Shown: positions 48,201 through 55,960 of the stretch, piece by piece | How the letters are laid out: every line of letters begins with the position of its first letter | Numbering within the stretch: position 1 is the first letter of the stretch | Translations under genes and position numbers: made by a program | Assembly: GCF_000003815.2 (NCBI RefSeq) | Contig: NC_049993.1 | Coordinates: forward strand, 12,158,098 to 12,222,097 | DNA length: 64,000 bases | Origin: Branchiostoma floridae | Lineage: Eukaryota; Chordata; Leptocardii; Amphioxiformes; Branchiostomatidae | Reading direction: 5' to 3' | Notes under the pieces: generated by a model | Seen by the model: only the letters and a program-made list of their open reading frames with translations | What the model was told of the DNA's origin: nothing | Databases searched by the model: none

Positions 48201-50000
48201 ATCCTCGTGCTCATCCCAATATGTATCCCTTCAGCAGAGCCAAAGCTTTTACACTCCATCTATTTCCAATTCAATTTTCCCTCTCTACCAATAAAAGGAA
48301 CACTTTCTTCACATGTCAGTTTCATCTGAAAACAGGTCAAGACATATTCCTTTTAATGTGCAAAATGCTATTCCTGAGTTGTCGACCATGACGTCTTTCC
48401 TGGCAAGTCAAAGTCAATTGAAATGTGAAATGATAACTTTGTAAACTGAAGTCACACTCTTTCCCAACTACATTGATTGCTTCGAAAAGACGAATCACAT
48501 CTTCTAAACGGCGTCCTTGGTTTTCTGCACATATAGAACACCTGATTACCCACTAAGTGGTGCCTTGCTCCGCACATCCATCTCCAGTGTCGGACAAATA
48601 GTAGGCAATTACTCGGCGTGACAGGGCCTCATTCACGGCTTTTATACTTTCTTGTTGTGACTTGTGGGGGTTGTTGGACCTTATTTCCCAGTCATGAACC
48701 GAACGCCTTCAGCAGATGTGTCCGTGTGTAGCTAAAATGACTCACACTAAATCCTGTACATGATAGCAATAAGGGATCTGTCAGCACAGTAAATTGGACG
48801 CCATTCCTTCCAGAAGGGTGCAACAACCCTGCCAACAACCCACGTTGTCACCGAAAAAGGTCTTTGAACAATCTGTCAAGTGCGCATACGCCATACGCCC
48901 GGAGAAAGAACAGGGATGTGGCATTGACCGCCACGACTTGAACTTTTTAGAAACCAGAGACTGCTTTTAAATTCAGACCACACAATTGGTATGACATAGA
49001 TTTATACGAGTTCAATTTTACCTACAGCACTTTGTACAGGAATTCACAACAAAATATGTAGGTTGCCCATGATGCTTTGCTGTTAGGTTTCCCATGTTGC
49101 TTTGCTCTACTTTCCAATATGGCGTACTAAGTTTTCACCTGTTATCGTGCGCACGCAGCCCAGTTGTTATGTGTGTATGGCAACTGTGGCTATGGCTCAA
49201 CAGTTCACTCATTATAAAATCGAACAGTTTTTTTAATCTGATGAATAAAGATCGTGAAAAGGTAAATAACAGAAAAAGGCAATGAACTTGAGAGTGTGTT
49301 AAGGTGGACAATTACTTTGGACTGGAGGTTTTCTGTTGGTTAAGATGTTGTTTTCTGCTTTGAAGAAAGTTATACATTAACCATCAGTGCTTTTCTACAG
49401 GCCGTAAACATCAACTTTCATAATTTCCCCGGTGCCATGATATCGTCACATAAAGACCATTGGTAAAGAGACCTTTTCAATATTAAATGAACACCTAAAT
49501 ATCTGAAGCATATTCCTGAGGATTACTGATGCTGCATTGGTACATCTCTTTAAAAAACTTTAAATTCATTATTTTCTCATGTGGTGGTATTATGGTACTC
49601 CCCAAGTTGATGATACGTGCAAATGGGAATAATGAGAAACAAAAGCGCCATACTAACATCACTTCAACTTTTGACCAGTAAAATAGGGTAGAAAACTCAC
49701 CACTGTACAAGCCATTGACCGTCAGCGCTCGGAGGAAGTCGTGTTCTTCCTCCGTTTCTATGGAAACCAACTCTGAGGACTCCCCTCGACAAGTTTGCCT
49801 CGCCTCCTCCCAGCTCTTCCTGTCGTTGATGTGAAACTTGTAGCAGGACCCTCCCTGCCTGATCCAGCCCTCCGGACAGTTCAGACGGACCGGTAGCGAG
49901 TTGGGATGGCTGGAGGATGGAGTCACTGGTACGCATGTGCCGTTGTTCGAACATGGCGACCCGGCGCAAGACCCGGATGTAAAGGTTGGCAAAAGGCTCA
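27648..50000 (-). CDS. Latrophilin-like adhesion GPCR with EGF-split CTLD, LamG, SUEL, HRM, GAIN and 7TM
   Basis: Exons, 5' to 3': 50000-49701, 43620-43414, 42964-42920, 42683-42615, 41582-41267, 40788-40493, 39809-39620, 39315-39209, 38702-38592, 37948-37886, 37538-37416, 37198-37104, 36686-36495, 36100-36032, 35807-35696, 35542-35268, 35105-35050, 34897-34780, 34566-34463, 33062-32960, 32589-32436, 32160-32082, 31790-31724, 31526-31432, 30972-30846, 30549-30508, 30285-30157, 29918-29789, 27835-27648. These give 1320 residues in one frame; the signal-peptide exon is missing (phase 1, upstream of 50000). SUEL-HRM-GAIN-7TM order is that of latrophilins (ADGRL), but olfactomedin is absent and CTLD, EGF and LamG are added at the N-terminus. 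Predicted plasma-membrane receptor; ligand unknown, with two lectin folds suggesting glycan or glycoprotein binding. The domain segments are annotated separately below. Confidence 0.88.
29402..29596. mobile_element. Hairpin MITE with about 80-bp TIRs
   Basis: The left arm ('ccctcacactaggccaaaat', 'cgatcggacga', 'tctgcgagctctaaa', 'aggcatgaccctg') is repeated in reverse complement on the right, leaving a loop of about 40 bp. A fragment of one arm lies at 12862-12912. It sits in the intron between the last two receptor exons. Confidence 0.85.
29985..30085. mobile_element. Hairpin element in a receptor intron
   Basis: 'ctttgtccaggaa', 'ccaccacttct' and 'tgtcac' on the left are mirrored by 'gtcacagaagtggcgg' and 'ttccttgacaaag' on the right. 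About 100 bp with no coding. Confidence 0.65.
30508..34566 (-). CDS. aGPCR seven-transmembrane (family B2) exons
   Basis: Nine exons, residues 916-1172. TM1 is [22 protein letters not shown]2 contains [20 protein letters not shown]3 holds the ECL1-side Cys ([20 protein letters not shown]) and [11 protein letters not shown]4 is [22 protein letters not shown]2 holds the partner Cys (RYCWLN); TM5 is [22 protein letters not shown]6 is [21 protein letters not shown]7 is [20 protein letters not shown]. The [23 protein letters not shown] and [19 protein letters not shown] blocks are hallmarks of adhesion GPCRs, closest in flavour to the latrophilin/ELTD group. No stop, frameshift or missing segment; the receptor core looks functional. 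Confidence 0.93.
31211..31280. repeat. Hairpin with about 23-bp arms
   Basis: 'tctcacttgttatactttt' is mirrored by 'aaaaggataacaagtgaga' across a loop of about 25 bp, in a receptor intron. The 'tctcac.t.ttaacgtt' phrase also repeats three times just upstream. Confidence 0.65.
32790..32940. mobile_element. Hairpin MITE in a receptor intron
   Basis: 'agcattgttaccatgacaac' and 'gttgtcatggcaatgct' are inverted copies around a loop with 'agtacgcatgcgt'; outer matches 'actgggagattcag' and 'actcccaatctct' extend the TIR. Confidence 0.6.
34780..36686 (-). CDS. aGPCR GAIN domain with intact GPS
   Basis: Exons 36686-36495, 36100-36032, 35807-35696, 35542-35268, 35105-35050 and 34897-34780, residues 642-915. 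Residues 642-765 are the helical GAIN-A part ([36 protein letters not shown]) and 766-915 the beta-rich GAIN-B part. The GPS has all four Cys and both Trp ([12 protein letters not shown], then GC, then CECDHLTNF). His901-Leu902-Thr903 is the canonical autoproteolysis site, and the sequence after it, TNFAILMD, fits the tethered agonist consensus, so self-cleavage and tethered-agonist activation are expected. Sequons include NFS and NDT. Confidence 0.92.
36792..36809. repeat. Poly-C tract (18 C)
   Basis: A run of about 18 C in the intron between the HRM and GAIN exons. Similar poly-G runs occur at about 52067-52078 and 56019-56031, both after GT repeats. Lengths are likely unreliable in the assembly. 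Confidence 0.85.
37104..37538 (-). CDS. aGPCR hormone-receptor motif (HRM) exons
   Basis: Exons 37538-37416 and 37198-37104, residues 570-641. The pattern C-P-A-T..N..W-P-A-A..G......C-P-N-G-T-V-G.A-R-W-F-C-E...W..P-D-L-S-D-C matches the HRM found N-terminal to GAIN in latrophilins, BAIs and CELSRs. The domain is split by a phase-1 intron after NGTVG, and the join restores Gly in the conserved G-x-A-x-R-x-C segment. Confidence 0.88.
37886..38702 (-). CDS. aGPCR Ser/Thr/Pro-rich stalk exons
   Basis: Two small symmetric phase 1-1 exons (38702-38592 and 37948-37886; 111 and 63 bp) encode residues 512-569, rich in Thr, Ser and Pro ([16 protein letters not shown]..., [15 protein letters not shown]). 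This resembles the O-glycosylated linker between lectin and HRM domains in latrophilins. Being symmetric, either exon can be skipped without a frameshift, so stalk length may vary by splicing. Confidence 0.72.
39209..39809 (-). CDS. aGPCR SUEL (galactose-binding) lectin exons
   Basis: Exons 39809-39620 and 39315-39209, residues 413-511. [15 protein letters not shown] opens the domain; YVEYASYGR fits the IxVxxAxYGR motif and [18 protein letters not shown] the FGDPCxGTxKYLxVxYxC motif. Eight or more Cys are present. SUEL domains bind rhamnose or galactose or act in protein binding, as in latrophilin-teneurin contacts. A small 14-bp exon-like segment at about 39122-39137 would break the frame and was not used. 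Confidence 0.9.
40493..41582 (-). CDS. aGPCR laminin-G/pentraxin-like domain exons
   Basis: Exons 41582-41267 and 40788-40493, residues 208-412. The jellyroll signature includes LVGLWPLSQ at the start, [31 protein letters not shown], then [29 protein letters not shown] and [22 protein letters not shown] near the end. It is closest to the LamG-like/concanavalin-type module (Laminin_G_3) seen in many lancelet extracellular proteins. The intron acceptor of the first exon is embedded in a 'atatc' pentamer repeat (41583-41612). Confidence 0.88.
41138..41240. mobile_element. Hairpin MITE beside the LamG exon
   Basis: 'gatcaactagcctgtaatcc' plus 'agtcttgt' is mirrored by 'acaagactggattcgaggct' plus 'agcgatc'. 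It ends about 25 bp before the exon that starts at 41267. Confidence 0.65.
42615..42964 (-). CDS. aGPCR linker and C-terminal half of an EGF module
   Basis: Exons 42964-42920 (45 bp) and 42683-42615 (69 bp), residues 170-207, both symmetric phase 1-1. The second encodes [16 protein letters not shown], which contains only Cys4, Cys5 and Cys6 of an EGF module with normal spacing (CxC, then eight residues, then C). The first three Cys lie in the exon at 49701-50000, before the CTLD. Confidence 0.82.
43211..43290 (+). repeat. Dispersed repeat B
   Basis: 'gtgcctgcgatgctggtgta' then 'ttacgccgaagg', 'gttatactggctat' and 'gatacagatacagacac'. Similar strings occur at 53755-53830, 32261-32320 and, shorter, at 24360-24400 and 122-160. 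The shared order and plus orientation of all copies point to one interspersed family; no pol III boxes or coding could be assigned. Confidence 0.5.
43414..43620 (-). CDS. aGPCR CTLD, C-terminal half
   Basis: 207 bp, phase 1-1, residues 101-169: [20 protein letters not shown]..., then [21 protein letters not shown] and FFICE. EPN and WND are the sugar- and calcium-binding motifs of mannose/glucose-type CTLDs, so calcium-dependent binding is predicted. The N-terminal half is in the exon at 49701-50000; joined, they form one complete long-form CTLD with all six expected Cys. Confidence 0.88.
   Translation of the reverse strand: MRFGPVEQTSLVRAYSSGTPREVTSRPAAGRQESRTAGGTRTASSCGGNTTSCGTTPDVNIRISLSVR
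43792..44500. mobile_element. DNA element with perfect 24-bp terminal inverted repeats
   Basis: 'tagagtccattccaagacac' plus 'catg' at 43792-43815 is exactly complementary to 44477-44500. Both ends carry TA, so TA target-site duplications with 22-bp TIRs are possible, as in Tc1/mariner-type elements. The 709-bp interior has no transposase frame; it contains a 'ctaccattt' tandem run (about 44008-44048). It lies in the CTLD intron between the nested exons and the host exon at 43620. Confidence 0.85.
44957..46760 (-). CDS. Nested CTLD protein with acidic and Asn-Gly repeat tail (partial)
   Basis: Two exons, 46760-46335 and 45771-44957, lie inside the intron that splits the receptor CTLD. The first encodes a complete CTLD ([59 protein letters not shown]); EPN is kept, but the WND position reads WAD. 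The second starts [12 protein letters not shown], then about 95 residues dominated by Asp, Asn and Glu, then about 14 copies of a six-residue GNNGGN unit, then GRRRRSADG (furin-type site), and stops at TAG (44957-44959) with no membrane segment. A secreted or extracellular lectin is inferred. Its first exon was not found; entry is phase 1. It could instead be an alternative end of the receptor transcript. An AATAAA on this strand lies at 44434-44429. Confidence 0.68.
45190..45430 (-). repeat. 18-bp coding minisatellite (Asn-Gly repeat)
   Basis: About 14 copies of an 18-bp unit ('tccgttccctccgttgtt' on the plus strand) code for GNNGGN on the minus strand. Variants (GNE, GNR, EGN, GEN) are mostly non-synonymous single changes that avoid stops. 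Long plus-strand open frames here are shadows of the 3n repeat. Confidence 0.9.
46761..49700. other. Intronic stretch without recognised exons
   Basis: Part of the 6.1-kb intron that splits the receptor CTLD. If the nested CTLD unit is an independent gene, its signal-peptide exon and promoter should be here. I found no minus-strand ATG with a clear signal sequence ending in a phase-1 donor. One 37-bp-distant candidate near 46830 is too close to be spliced. Confidence 0.5.
49701..50000 (-). CDS. aGPCR first known exon: EGF N-half plus CTLD N-half
   Basis: 300 bp from acceptor TTCTTGCAG (50001) to donor CAGTG|GTGAG. Residues 12-23, [12 protein letters not shown], have the Cys1-Cys2-Cys3 spacing of an EGF module. 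Residues 42-100 are the start of a long-form CTLD (CPEGW...[29 protein letters not shown]). Entry and exit are phase 1; the exit G joins AT of the exon at 43620 to read Asp-Ser-Phe-Trp, the expected continuation of the fold. The signal-peptide exon must lie upstream and was not found in 50001-63999 with confidence. Confidence 0.87.
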
Positions 50001-52204
50001 CTGCAAGAAAAAAACAATAGGAATTTTGTTTAAAAACTACAATGACATATCTGTAATCATAGATCTTTGAGAGAATATCTATTTTTTTCATAAGTGAGAA
50101 TATGTACAGCGTCCAAACCTTTGACTAAGTATAACTGCAACAATGCATTTTAGTATAAATGAAACATTGCAATTTTAGGTAACTTAACTACTTTCTGATA
50201 CGTACATGGAAGTGATTACAAAGACAAATAAAGTTGTTTTGTCTTAAAGACGAGAGTACTTAGACGCCGAGAAGTGCGTGCGGTTGCGGAACATCTGTGT
50301 GTCTTCCATACGTCTATAAGTAAAAGGAGCCCCTTATACACTCTTCTACGCTCAAGCCGCGACGTGCCCAGTCTCTCAAGGGATCCTACTCAACGTACTC
50401 GTAAAGCGCCTGGCAGACCCCCACAGCCTTTCAACAGTAAATTGAATCTACCCGTTGAAAAGTTCAATCCTGATTGTGGGCACCGATACCTGATGAGGCT
50501 GATAGTACTAAGGTCAACAGTTACTCCATCTATTCTGCAAGATGTGGGTGAAGGACGAATGAGGACGAACACTTTGTCATTAGCATGCAACTGCTTGCAC
50601 TGCATGTCAAAATGATATCTATAGGTTTTTATTGACTCATCAAAAGGTCTGCTACGGCTATATATGTGAACAAAGAAGTATCAATGTATCAAACATGTTG
50701 CGTTTGGAGTATCATTTGCACCATTGGTTCCAAGGTGTAAACATTAAGGTGTTACTTTTATGTCCTTAGTGCAATCAAGATATCTTACAAGGCGCACACA
50801 AGGATAGATAAAACAGATGGTTGAGCATTTTTAAACAAATTTCATTGAGGATTCTCATTTTAGAGATTCAAAGTCAGAAATCTCGACATTTCATGTTTGT
50901 CCTAAAGTATTCGTTATAGGTTTTGCTCCTTCTGGATGGAAAATGCTCAAATTATTGGCATCGATTCAAATCGTAGAAGCCTCGTTCACATCTCGAGTTA
51001 TATCAACACGTCGTTCTGAATGTTTACCTCAACAAGCACATGGCGAAAGGCGAAAAGTTATGCACGGGACAACTTCAATGTTTCCTGTCAAAAAGAAGTC
51101 AAATGTGTAGACAAGTTGCTGTCTGGAGAGTGGGCGCTATTTTTGTGCAATGATTATATACCACTCATTAGGTACGAGGTATTCAGTGAAGAATTTAATG
51201 AAGTGAATGGTCTATTTACGCCTGGATATTTTCCCTACCTCTGAATAAAAATTGTGTCACGGTTTGTAAATTAAGACCCTATCAGTTTGAAATTTACGTT
51301 TAACCTCACAAAAAACAATCAAGCAAAACTTTCTCTTAAGTGGTAATATACTTGGCAAAAATTGGTGATTTCTTTAACAAAAGACATGGATAGAGGGTTT
51401 GTGTATTGATTGTATATCTGTGTACAACAATGGTACTGCCTACGGCATAGATCTCGAAGATAGCCATTGGAGTGACAAATTCTGTGCCGCCTTCTTCCCA
51501 AGTCACAGACTAGTTGCTTAAAGTGACTCAAACGTTAGATATGAAAAGGTATTTGTCACTTTGTAATGAAGCTTTTGAACTCTGTTGACCTTGAAGAGGC
51601 ACAACATGCCCTCTTCTCTCCACCAAGTTGGCGGCACATTTCCCTCAACTACGCGAACCCAAACAATGACGTCACCCCGAGAGGTAAATCACTTTGGCGC
51701 TAGACTGGCTAACGACCAACACAAAGAATCGGAGGTCGCGAATGTCGCGCCATGTAAATGATACATCTAACTGGTGCGAGGTTGTTTGGTACCAGACGAG
51801 CGAACCGAACCACCTGCGGGGGCTTAGTGGGGCAAGGGTTAAGCAAGGATCGTCCTTGATAAGAGGACGGGAAATGCCTTGGCCGTGAGAAAAAAGTGGA
51901 GGCTGTCCGACAATCTTTCGCATGTGATGGCCTTTTGAGCTTTTCTAATCTCTACACTTTCTTGGTTGTTGGAGAAATACATAGTAGAATTTTTTTTAAA
52001 TAGGCTGCTGAATTAGCCGGCAGAGTCTGGATGGCAATCTCCCGATCTCAAAATATGTGTGTGTGTGGGGGGGGGGGGCTGTTGTAGAATTTCCTTGGGA
52101 GGATGTTGGCCCTAGAGCCAAGAAGTTGGCCTATGGAGGCCCGGGAAACAGTCTGGCCAAGAAGTCTTGCATTTTTACTATTTCGCTTCATCGGACGGTT
52201 TTCA

Positions 52205-52420
52205 CTATTTTTCAGCAACCCAAGGAGTCTGACAGAGACTAATGTAAAAGCTCTTCTCTGACTTACTCCTCAGGAAAATAATTCTTAGTATTTGGCAAGT
52301 TTTTGTCATTTTTCCTCAGCAATCCAAGGAGTCTGGTAGAGAATGACTTGGCTGGCGTACTCCTCTGGCAAATCGTTTAACCAATTTGGCCGACTTCTAA
52401 AACTTTTTCTGCAACCCAAG
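52205..52420. repeat. Tandem units of about 100 bp related to repeat A
   Basis: 'cagcaacccaaggagtctg' recurs at about 52213, 52317 and, diverged, 52409, with 'tactcctc.gg.aaa' and 'aatttggccgact' phrases between. The last phrases resemble repeat A ('gactcccctggccaattt'). Confidence 0.55.
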
Positions 52421-55400
52421 AAGCCAGCCTTCTCCGTATCCCATCCCATCCATTATCAGAAGTGAAGGAAGAAGTGAAAATGCAACCTTAACATAAGCGT
52501 ATGGATTTTGTGTGACGCCGTCGTGTAATACATTTATGTATGGAGCCAGGTTATGGCCTCCCGAATGGCCTGAGCTCATGCCTAAAGCCACCGTCATATT
52601 GTCGGAAAACCTGTCTAATGTCTTGACAACAGAGAAGGGAGCTGTAATTCTAGGTTATCGCCGGTTCCCTGATTCTACGTTAGCATCCCTAATGTATACA
52701 ATTACGGCGACACCGCTATTTAGTCGTTCCTATCTGCCTTCCTAATCTCTCTATTTTGGGATTGGAAACGGTAACTATGGGTACTTCAAGATAAACAAAT
52801 TAGGGGGAAAGTGGTAGTTATAGAATACATGCTTCTTCCGCAATTCCCTGGGATTTAGTATTTACGACGAAGGTACTGTAGTTGACACACAAACCAAGGA
52901 TGGAATAGCACTTTGGCATGATATGCCGTCAGCACCAAGGACAGGGTCAGTCGCCCTCCATATAAACGTTTATCATTCTTCCATTGAACAACGGTTATCC
53001 CCGTATTCCTCTTCTGCGTACGATTCAAGCGTACAGTCGATCATGAATGAGTAAACGTTTTCCTTTAATGCCCAGTCGATAATGTAAAATACTATAGATT
53101 TTATAATTGACTGCGTGATGCCTTCATTTGCGAAAGGCAGGAGGAATATATCATACTCCACCCCTTTTATTTCAGTTATCATGTCTCACGTATTATAGAT
53201 GACCCTTTCATTTGATCATATGCTGACAGCACCCCTCCCAGAACTTTAAAATGAGACCGTCCAAGAGGCAACCACACGCACACACGTACAGCATCACAGA
53301 ACAGGCAATATGTCTCCATTCAGTCTCCATCTAACAATTGCAATTTTCCAACACATGTAGCCGTCGGTACCAAATGCTTCTAGAATCCATTACCTTACCG
53401 TAATAAGGAGTTAAACAGCTTCATCTGAACGTCTATATGCCTTTCGTTAGTACAGAACTGCGTTTGCCCATATTCTGTGATGTCAATGGTTAAGCCAGAC
53501 AGTTCATGTTTGGTCTGCTTGTTTGGGCAGCCACGTGTATTAGAACTCCTCGGCTGATCCTAGATAAGTATTAGTCAACTAGATAAAGAGTTATTGCTAC
53601 CAGTTTTATCAACCCAGAATCGACGAGTTTACTCCACAAACTTTTGCAAGATGTAGATTGTTGTTATCAAGTATGGCGGAGCGTGTTCACTACATATTGG
53701 TTTAAACGGCAGTTGAGTTAGATATGAGCTGTGTAAGTGTGATACGTCATTCGCGTGCCTGCGAAGCTGGTGTGCTACGGCGAAGGGCGGTTATACCGGT
53801 TGAACGATTTAAGTTCCGGTTTAGATTCATATTGAGCTGGTAATCGCTAGCAAAAACCGAACAAATGGTTAAGATCGCTTTTACATAGTGATAGACTCGC
53901 CTACAGTACTCAACACGAATAAAAATACAAGTAAATGGTGTTGTTTTTATTTGGTAGGGGGAAGGTTAAAAAGTCAAGGGTATGTGAAAACTGTTCTTTT
54001 TAGATTGCATGTACAACATCTTGAACTATTGTGTAAATTTGATTTCGTGACAATGTTTTGCCATTTATATTACTATTACCTCGATCATCACGCTTTACCT
54101 ATGCCTTAATGACTCTTCAAACATCTTTAAAACATTCTGACAACATTACATATCCTGTCTGTTGTCACCAAACAGCACATTTAGACATGTTGACACTACT
54201 GTATGTTGTCATGTGACGAAGGTATGTTCAACAAACAGGCACTAACTCCCACCCGATGGGTTAGTATTTCATCACTACGCTCTTCCCATGTTGTGCAAAG
54301 AAAGCCTGTTTGATCACACATCGCAGTTGAAAGCCTGCTGTTTTAGCGACAGACACACAACACTATTACTCATTTACTGTTATGTTTGTGCAGACGCCAT
54401 ATTTGTCTAGCCATATTGGACAGCCTTTTATTTTAAGGGGGGGGGGCGGTTTTCAATGTTGGCTAGGTCCTCGTGTGATGGGGTAGGGAGTTTGCAGAGG
54501 AAGGGAGTTTTGCCCGCCTCGAACTAGCCTTCCACGGCAAACTCCCGTCAACGGCAAACTTCCTTCAAAAGAACCTAGCAAATGTTATAAATCGCGAACC
54601 GGGGCCCCCCTCCCCATAAAATAAAAGTCTGCGAAGGAGGCTACTGTTTGCCAACCACATGTAAGCTGCCGTTCTAAAGCCGTTTAAAGTCTAATCCTGT
54701 ACATGACGTCATTTGTAAAATCATTCCATTAATATTGTATGTGTTAGCGCAATTTGACGTCAAAATGGACGACTTAAGTAGGGAATTATAGGCCGAATTC
54801 CTCAGGACATAGAATAGCTAACGCGAAACCAAGTCGTGAATCTTTAATGAGAAGCGTATTTATGAACATTGTACTGTTGATCGCCATCGTATTATGAAGA
54901 AGACATTTAGTTCTTGTTGATGTAGTCTTCGCTATTTCTGTGTAATTGCATGCATCATTATGATAAAAAAGCCAATATAAAGTATACAGAATACAGTTAT
55001 AACAGCTGCAACTAAACAATACGCATCACGCCGCAAAAAAAAAAAATTTCAAGAAAAAGGGAGGGGGGGTCAAGGATTTACATAGAATGACGGGCGCTCA
55101 ACTGGTCGAATCACATAGCCATGAGGCACAGATAACAGACAATGTTCGCAACCACGCACGAAATGAGATAGTGTCTAGTCAAAACAATAAAGGATAGCAA
55201 GGTCCTCTCCTGTTACCTGGCCGCTAAAAATAAACGCACTTTTCTGACAGATGGTTGAGGTACTTAACTCGCCTGTCGCCCACTTAGCTATGTACATGTG
55301 TTGTTCCTGCTAGGTAACCTGTAGTGTTGTGTGTTTGTTCACTTTTAAGATTTTTATGTGCTTGGTAGTGATGTCTGGAGTCCAGATGCACATATTTCTA

Positions 55401-55854
55401 TGCCATCCTGATTTACAATTGGGATCTATGTCGTTACGAGATACCTGAAAATGGCATACATATCCGCTGAGTTAACCTAAATACCCCATGGTTCTCGAAC
55501 TTGGACATGCTGAGCACATTCCTATCATTTTTATCTGTTTTCCCTGCATCATTGCTTATACAAGGTCCGGAGTTTTGCAGGTGATGGAAAGCAGAAGCTG
55601 TCTAGAAAAGGTGTGGGAATCGAACCCTTAACCCTTGATCAGCGACCCGGAACGAGGGCCGAGCTTCTCAGAAGTCTGTTTTTAGAAGCTGAAACAACAT
55701 AATCACCATCCATGGAGGAAATGAAAGGATTTGCCAGTTTCGCTAAGGGCATTTTGAATTAGGAGTCATTAGTAGCTTGAAATGAATGAGAACATGGTGA
55801 AGCCACGAAATAGGGTATTCATTTGCATTGCAAACTTTACTAGTATTCAGGGTT

Positions 55855-55960
55855 GTCTCTGTAACTTAACTGGTAGCAGCCTCACAGTTGAGCTCCTGAT
55901 TCCAGTTGGTAAGTGGGAGATCCCAGTTTTATCCTGGGCAGGGCACTATGTAGGGTACAC
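55855..55960 (+). mobile_element. Possible tRNA-derived SINE head
   Basis: 'taactggtagcagcctcaca' resembles a tRNA D-arm/A-box and 'gagatcccagttttatcctg' a decayed B-box about 50 bp later. A cleaner B-box-like 'gggttcgattccc' is on the minus strand at about 55624-55636. Neither folds as a functional tRNA by eye. Confidence 0.3.

Noticed and set aside
55610-55690. tRNA gene on the minus strand (gggttcgattccc)
   Set aside because: The B-box-like string is good, but the T-stem pairs only over three bases and no acceptor stem or anticodon arm could be folded; an old SINE fragment is more likely.
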